This document shows, in pieces, positions 31,452-35,628 of a stretch of 35,628 nt of DNA. How positions within the stretch are numbered: the stretch's first letter is position 1; each line of letters starts with the position of its first letter. The position numbers and the translations under genes are program-made. Location: NCBI GenBank assembly GCA_001785445.1, contig MFTV01000012.1:1-35628 (forward strand). The letters are read 5' to 3'. A model generated the notes under the pieces. That model was not told where the DNA came from and did no database searches. It saw nothing but the letters and a program-made list of their open reading frames with translations. Source of the stretch: Candidatus Nomurabacteria bacterium RIFCSPHIGHO2_02_40_30. GTDB lineage: Bacteria; Patescibacteriota; Minisyncoccia; Phycocordibacterales; UBA9973.

Positions 31452-31482
31452 AGCAAAAAACCGCACTATTATTTTGCGGTTC
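31452..31482 (-). terminator. Intrinsic terminator of the leader RNA
   Basis: Minus strand AACCGCA...TGCGGTT then TTTTTTGC. Readthrough would reach the 63-aa and initiator-like genes. Confidence 0.7.
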
Positions 31483-31668
31483 TTTGGTTTAAGAGAAGCT
31501 CCCATTCCAAAATCCACAAAATAAAACTGGATTCTGAAATGGTAGTTCCTCATAAGAGATACTACTGCGCGAAATTGTTTAAGAAATATCTCTAGTCTCC
31601 TCTAGAAGAGCCCCAGCGACTTGTACCCCAAACAATTTGTTGCTTTTTGCTTTAATTTTTCAAGAGCT
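31452..31668 (-). ncRNA. ~215-nt structured leader or small RNA
   Basis: Runs from a good promoter (31675-31702) to the terminator (31452-31482) without a reading frame of note. Hairpins: CCATTTCAGAATCC/GGATTTTGGAATGG (about 31502-31542), GTAGTATCTC...GAGGAACTAC (about 31541-31567), and CTC-TCTAGA-GAG near 31595-31608. It may be an attenuator or a copy-control RNA for the initiator-like gene. Further hairpin ACGAAGTC...GACTTCGT lies at 31411-31433 downstream of the terminator. Confidence 0.5.
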
Positions 31669-31674
31669 AATTTA

Positions 31675-31702
31675 ATTATAATTTATAAGAATTTCTAGTC
31701 AA
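31675..31702 (-). promoter_or_regulatory. Promoter of the leader RNA
   Basis: Minus strand TTGACT (31697-31702), 16-nt spacer, TATAAT (31675-31680). Confidence 0.7.
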
Positions 31703-31795
31703 TGAAAATTATAAGAGTATGTGTTATGCCGTGTTATTAAGAGTTATGTAAAGACAAAAACGTTATCCACAGGTAAAAATTCAGTATGACAAAAG
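31703..31795. other. Spacer between divergent promoters
   Basis: No gene. Contains GTGTTAT twice and a DnaA-box-like TTATCCACA at 31763-31771. Confidence 0.4.
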
Positions 31796-31824
31796 TTGAC
31801 CTACCCGCGCAAAAGAGATAGAAT
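31796..31824 (+). promoter_or_regulatory. Promoter of the HTH and nucleotidyltransferase genes
   Basis: TTGACC (31796-31801), 17-nt spacer, TAGAAT (31819-31824), 9 nt before the ATG at 31834. Confidence 0.7.
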
Positions 31825-31833
31825 TGAATTGAT

Positions 31834-32007
31834 ATGAAAATTTACTCTATCAAAGAGATTGCAAAAATCCTTAAATGTTCAGAGCGCCAAGTCTTTCGCT
31901 ACTTAGCTAGTGGGCAGCTCCAGGGTTCAAAGCAAGGTAAATGGAGATTTACTGACCAGGATGTAAGGGACTTTCTCAAACGTGGCAGAGATGAGTCGAA
32001 AAAATAA
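31834..32007 (+). CDS. Excisionase-like / helix-turn-helix protein
   Basis: 57 aa. Single MerR/excisionase-type HTH: YSIKEIAKILKCSERQVFRY (turn near residues 10-20), then the wing GSKQGKWRFTDQDVRDFLK. Such proteins bind DNA as regulators or act as excisionases. It precedes the 532-aa gene by 21 nt on the same strand, so it may regulate that gene or help excise the accessory region. Confidence 0.8.
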   Translation: MKIYSIKEIAKILKCSERQVFRYLASGQLQGSKQGKWRFTDQDVRDFLKRGRDESKK

Positions 32008-32028
32008 CTCTCGATAAGATAATAGCCG

Positions 32029-33627
32029 ATGGATACGCCTCTAAAAATAGAAATAAAACCGTACGCTAATAATTTTGAAAAACTAAAATCAGGCGCTCTT
32101 TTCCGTAGCATTCAAAAAGAAAATGGTGAACCAGAAAATATCGCTCTCGGTCAGATTTCAAAGGAGTTAGCGTTTCTTCAAAGACAATCGCAATACGTTA
32201 CGGAGATTGATAGGGTCTTGAAAGAATTACGTTTGACAGTGTCTCTCATAAAAGGATGCAGGATTGTGGATGTGCCCGAAGGTGTTTCGAGACAAGAACT
32301 ACTTGCGTATTATCAAGGGAACTTTCTGACGCTTGTACATCAGATGAAAGATAAAATCCTACAAATAGTGCACCTGATTACGGAGGAAGCAATCCCCGAA
32401 AAACCATCAGTCGAGAAAGATGTTTCTATTTCGGATTTACTACAAAAGAAACAAAAAGCTCTTCGAGAGATTGGTATTGAAGAAGACATAAGACAATGGG
32501 AGCAAGAAAATCCGACAAGTGGAATCGCAGTTGCTTTGAGAAAGCGAACGCACCATCATCATAGAGTAAGTGGTTTGCGATATGACAAAGATTTTTTGAA
32601 TCTAGGTTTTACTGATATTGCGACTCAACCAAGTTTTCAGGAAAATTTATCTGATTACGGTAAAGAACATATAGAAAAAATGCGCCTTGAAAGTACCGAG
32701 CGTCTTTTTTCAGGCGCACTGACAAAAACAGAAGATACCCTAAAAGCGATTGAGGGAAACATCGAACATCTTTCTGATGCATTGGTGAGTTATTTCAAAC
32801 TTCCAATATCACAAGAGGAAGCAAGAGAAATAATCACCAAACAAACCGATATGCTCGCCTCGTTTAAGGTCGTGAACCGATGCTCTATTGATAAAATCCC
32901 AGAACCGCACAAGAGTATATTGAATGACCTTGTGGCGAAAATGCGGGAGAACTACAAAGACCAAATTGTTGCTGTTTATCTCGTGGGTAGTTTAGGTCGC
33001 GGTGAATACGAAGAAGGATACTCTGATATGAATTTGTATGTTGTTCTGAATGCAGAAGACCAAGTGGGGCAGGCATTGAGAGAAGATTTTATGTTTAGTA
33101 TGAGAGTGTTTACTCAAAAACAATTCCTTTCAGATGAAAGTAAGAAATTTAGAATTATCGCTAAAGCGGACGGCATACTACTGGGTGGTACAGACCTAGT
33201 AAAAGACGAGAAGTTGCCAAAGGCGGGATTGATGTTAGCACTGACACTAAATGACGACATTATGCAAACTTTCGATAACGCGAAGAGATGGATGGAAGAA
33301 AATCCAAAAGCCACTGATATGCAGATAAGCAGAAAATCCCGCCGTCTTGCCAAACGGTTAATTGATTTTATGTATGCGGTCGCAATGTCAAACAAGCCAC
33401 AATATACTGCCAGCAGAAAAGAAAGAGTGGAGGTGATACTTCAAGCGTTCCCTGATAAGAATACTGACAAGAAAGTTATAGACACTCTTATGGGCGTGTC
33501 ACGGTATGGTGTTGGTGAATTTGCGAGTTTTGAAGCTATGATTGAAGGTTTTCGTCCTCAAGCAGAAGTGAACCTGAAAAAAATGCTGGATGTGAAAAAC
33601 CATATAGAAAAAGACGGAAAAAAATAG
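32029..33627 (+). CDS. Nucleotidyltransferase-motif protein with a possible HEPN-like N-terminal domain
   Basis: 532 aa. At residues 320-335 is the NTase motif (GSLGRGEYEEGYSDMNLYVVL), in which the second acidic residue is Asn335 (S-D-M-N), so activity may be altered. An alpha-helical C-terminal part (about 420-490, RRLAKRLIDFMYAVAMSNKP) resembles the helical domain of nucleotidyltransferases. The N-terminal ~260 residues are helical with LRKRTHHHHRVS (Arg171 to His178), which recalls the R-x(4-6)-H site of HEPN domains, but the assignment is weak. Downstream of a HTH gene. Known parallel: two-gene HEPN/MNT toxin-antitoxin systems; this could be one fused protein. Confidence 0.65.
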   Translation: MDTPLKIEIKPYANNFEKLKSGALFRSIQKENGEPENIALGQISKELAFLQRQSQYVTEIDRVLKELRLTVSLIKGCRIVDVPEGVSRQELLAYYQGNFLTLVHQMKDKILQIVHLITEEAIPEKPSVEKDVSISDLLQKKQKALREIGIEEDIRQWEQENPTSGIAVALRKRTHHHHRVSGLRYDKDFLNLGFTDIATQPSFQENLSDYGKEHIEKMRLESTERLFSGALTKTEDTLKAIEGNIEHLSDALVSYFKLPISQEEAREIITKQTDMLASFKVVNRCSIDKIPEPHKSILNDLVAKMRENYKDQIVAVYLVGSLGRGEYEEGYSDMNLYVVLNAEDQVGQALREDFMFSMRVFTQKQFLSDESKKFRIIAKADGILLGGTDLVKDEKLPKAGLMLALTLNDDIMQTFDNAKRWMEENPKATDMQISRKSRRLAKRLIDFMYAVAMSNKPQYTASRKERVEVILQAFPDKNTDKKVIDTLMGVSRYGVGEFASFEAMIEGFRPQAEVNLKKMLDVKNHIEKDGKK

Positions 33628-33740
33628 CTCAAAAACCTCCAATTATGTTAGGGTGTCCCCGCCGCCGCGCAAAAAGTCAAAAGCAAAATACCCACCACCC
33701 AATTTAGCAAATGAAGATAGGAGTGTATCCTCTTGCCATT

Positions 33741-33766
33741 ACCTGTTATGACGGAGCATAACAGGT
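33741..33766. repeat. 10-bp perfect inverted repeat
   Basis: ACCTGTTATG (33741-33750) and CATAACAGGT (33757-33766) around ACGGAG. No U-tract. Confidence 0.75.
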
Positions 33767-33816
33767 ACCACCCAGCATTGACTTATACTGTTGAGTTCTG
33801 TCCCTTATAAGTAATT

Positions 33817-33882
33817 CTAGTTAGGCACATTACGGTAATCCTGGTACATACGGTATAGAACGTATTGTATATACCTAACTAG
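33817..33882. repeat. Nested dyad, candidate recombinase att site
   Basis: CTAGTTAGG (33817-33825) and CCTAACTAG (33874-33882) flank an imperfect palindrome (33843-33875, GGTACATAC...TATACC). It lies at the 3' end of the recombinase gene, where serine-recombinase att sites often are. Confidence 0.5.
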
Positions 33883-35458
33883 TAAGTACCGTGTCAGCAG
33901 ACATTCTTGGTATAAAAACATATCCTGGGTTAGCTTGAAAATAGGTTCTAACCTGGTATACTACGCGGAGCCATTCAGAGTAGAGTCCAAAATAGGGCGC
34001 GCGCGAAGCGCGCGAGAGTGTGGCGGGAATTTCAGAATCCCAAGAATTCAAAAGGATTTCCCAAGATTTTTTTGGAGAAAATGAAAGCGTGCGAGCGGAG
34101 AGAATGGGGTTCGAGCCAATCTTTTTAAGAAAATTTTTCTTGTCCTCTAAATTTTCTTTTGAAGCGGTAATTGTGGCTTGTTTGCTATCTAAAATGAAAA
34201 GTCGCATCGGTTCGAGCCAATGATTGCCCTTTTGCTCAAAATCTTGCAATTTTTCTGATAACTCGATTTTTTGATTGAGAATTTTTTGCTTTTTTACCAC
34301 ATACTCGTCTTTCGGAATAAGTCCGTCCAAATGAGTGTCCAATAATTTTTCAATTTTGTCATTCAAATTTCCAATCTCTACTTTAAGATTTTGAGCAAAA
34401 ATATTTCCGTCTTGCCGTTCTTGCTCGCGTTCGGTTTCTAATTTCGCGAGCATTTCATCAGCCCAAGACGGTGGCAAAGAAACTTTTTGCAGGGCATCAT
34501 TTATTTGTTCAATAAGCGATTCTTCACGAATAAACTTCTGTGAACAATTTCCTCGCTTTTTTGTGCAACGATAATAATGATGTCCTTTTTGTATTTCGGA
34601 AGTAATGGCGCATCCACATTCAGCACAATTTAATAATCCCCGAAGTGTCGGTTTTGCAATATGGCGTTTCTTTGGTTGTGATTTGTTTGCCATTACTTCC
34701 GCACATTTATCAAAAAGTTTCTTTGATATCATTGGCTCGTGTTTTCCTTGGTGCAGTTCGCCATTATATTTAAAAACTCCGTAATAAAAAGAATTTGAAA
34801 TAGTATGTTGGATTAAGGAAACCGATGGGACTTTTCCGCTCTTTCCAAACAAGCCGATTGATGTTGAAGTATTTTGTAAATCTTTCATTGAGTAGTTGCC
34901 GGTTGCGTACAATTCAAAAAGTTTTTTGACGAGGCGAAACCGCTCGGCATCTTTTATAATATTGTGTTTAACTTGGTCATTTAAATATCCGAGCGGAGCC
35001 CAACCGGGCCATTCGCCTCGTCTTAACTTTTGACGCAACCCACGCTTGGTGTTTTCTGAAAGATTATCTACAAAATACTTCGATTGTCCAAAAGCGATAG
35101 AAAGCATGAATTTGCCTTGGGGCGTGGCTTCAAACCAAAATGTTGGGAATTTTAGCGCGGTTATTTTTTGAGAATCAACAAAATAAATTATTCTTCCACC
35201 GTCCACAGAATTTCTTGCCAGTCGGTCGGGATGCCACGCTAAAATTCCTTCCGCTTCGCCACGCTCCATGCGGTCGAGCATTTGATTAAAAATAGGTCTG
35301 CCGGGACATTTCGCTGTTTGTGATTCACGAAATGTTTCAGCAACAATCAAATGCTCGCATCTGGCAAATTCATTCAATTCAAATTCTTGCGCTTCAAGCG
35401 AAAGAATTTGTCGGTCATCTTCGTCTGTGGATTTGCGGATGTATAAAAAATATTTCAT
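33875..35458 (-). CDS. Serine recombinase (large resolvase/integrase type), second copy
   Basis: 527 aa from the ATG at 35458. Motifs: YFLYIRKSTDEDDRQILS with catalytic Ser, ILAWHPDRLARNSVDGG, SENTKRGLRQKLRRGEWPG, a zinc ribbon LNCAECGCAITSE with YYRCTKKRGNC, a coiled coil at about 390-460 and GSNPILSARTLSF near the C-terminus. The frame extends on through ~70 codons to 33875; the last part looks unlike family ends. A 56-codon upstream extension to 35626 would only read the 95-bp inverted repeat and is unlikely. It is distinct in sequence from the first recombinase. Confidence 0.9.
   Translation of the reverse strand: MKYFLYIRKSTDEDDRQILSLEAQEFELNEFARCEHLIVAETFRESQTAKCPGRPIFNQMLDRMERGEAEGILAWHPDRLARNSVDGGRIIYFVDSQKITALKFPTFWFEATPQGKFMLSIAFGQSKYFVDNLSENTKRGLRQKLRRGEWPGWAPLGYLNDQVKHNIIKDAERFRLVKKLFELYATGNYSMKDLQNTSTSIGLFGKSGKVPSVSLIQHTISNSFYYGVFKYNGELHQGKHEPMISKKLFDKCAEVMANKSQPKKRHIAKPTLRGLLNCAECGCAITSEIQKGHHYYRCTKKRGNCSQKFIREESLIEQINDALQKVSLPPSWADEMLAKLETEREQERQDGNIFAQNLKVEIGNLNDKIEKLLDTHLDGLIPKDEYVVKKQKILNQKIELSEKLQDFEQKGNHWLEPMRLFILDSKQATITASKENLEDKKNFLKKIGSNPILSARTLSFSPKKSWEILLNSWDSEIPATLSRASRAPYFGLYSEWLRVVYQVRTYFQANPGYVFIPRMSADTVLTS
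34018..34112 (+). repeat. 95-bp inverted repeat, left arm (inside recombinase 3' end)
   Basis: Starts GTGTGGCGGG and ends GGGGTTC. Its perfect inverse complement is at 35534-35628. It overlaps the coding part after GSNP of the second recombinase. Confidence 0.95.
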
Positions 35459-35533
35459 ATCGCTTTTGATTCTTGCAATTATCGCTTCACGATTGGCTCG
35501 CAAAATTACTATTTTGAATGTTCGGAGAACATG

Positions 35534-35628
35534 GAACCCCATTCTCTCCGCTCGCACGCTTTCATTTTCTCCAAAAAAATCTTGGGAAATCCTTTTGAAT
35601 TCTTGGGATTCTGAAATTCCCGCCACAC
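35534..35628 (-). repeat. 95-bp inverted repeat, right arm (at the window end)
   Basis: Inverse complement of 34018-34112. The sequence ends exactly at the last paired base. Confidence 0.95.

Noticed and set aside
2307-31771. Six TTATCCACA sites as a chromosomal origin
   Set aside because: They are scattered over 29 kb with no dnaA or dnaN gene; at most local regulatory sites.
26924-34216. Recurring GGTTCGAGC words near both recombinase ends as att sites
   Set aside because: Two of the occurrences simply encode the conserved LGSN/GSNP residues; the others do not align beyond 10 bp.
34020-34223. 67-codon frame on the plus strand
   Set aside because: It reads the left arm of the 95-bp inverted repeat, antisense to the recombinase.
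35459-35626. 56-codon N-terminal extension of the second recombinase
   Set aside because: It falls mostly in the right arm of the 95-bp repeat and precedes the family start motif.
1-35628. CRISPR array
   Set aside because: No series of regularly spaced direct repeats was found.

Overview
The window looks like a piece of a small, streamlined bacterial genome of the Candidate Phyla Radiation (Patescibacteria, probably Parcubacteria-like). This is an inference from content and style: tightly packed short genes, a split two-gene transketolase, a minimal pentose-phosphate set, lamin-tail/PKD surface proteins, a tail-fibre-like secreted protein, and very few Shine-Dalgarno sites. No rRNA is present, so the placement is not proven.

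Positions 1-22029 are the housekeeping part. A very large secreted repeat protein runs off the left edge (1-2247, minus). It is followed by a small membrane-anchored protein, a VIT-type metal transporter, a lamin-tail/PKD wall protein and a PfkB-type kinase. The minus-strand operon gap-rpiB-inositol phosphatase-rpe-tkt(N)-tkt(C) covers lower glycolysis and the non-oxidative pentose phosphate pathway. dnaE runs divergently from it. Then come pth (minus), the plus-strand run lepB-hisS-def-fmt, hpf, a DedA-like membrane protein, a polytopic membrane protein, a 34-codon very basic microgene, an exported MBL-fold hydrolase and a small membrane protein. At many single genes the -10 box ends only 6-8 nt before the ATG, which indicates leaderless mRNAs.

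Positions 22038-25481 are an apparently intact IS1595-family transposon. It has 25-bp perfect terminal inverted repeats and an 8-bp target duplication (AATTAAGG on both sides). Besides the transposase it carries six small co-directional genes, two of them Cys-rich, a divergent DUF5343-like gene, a ~95-nt nested hairpin, and a Leu-type (class II) tRNA whose anticodon is UGU (Thr). This cargo is the most unusual thing in the window.

Positions 25490-26604 hold an AbrB-like regulator, a 34-bp palindromic direct repeat, a compact promoter-to-terminator small RNA, and a possible PBECR-like nuclease gene behind a leader containing a terminator. From 26604 to the end is a second accessory region next to tRNA-Asn. 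It holds two serine recombinases, two membrane proteins, a replication-initiator-like protein with nearby repeats, a promoter-hairpin-terminator leader RNA, an excisionase-like HTH protein, and a large protein with a nucleotidyltransferase motif and a possible HEPN-like N-terminal part. The right edge lies exactly at the end of a 95-bp perfect inverted repeat whose other arm lies inside the 3' part of the second recombinase gene. This is either an invertible segment or an assembly artefact.
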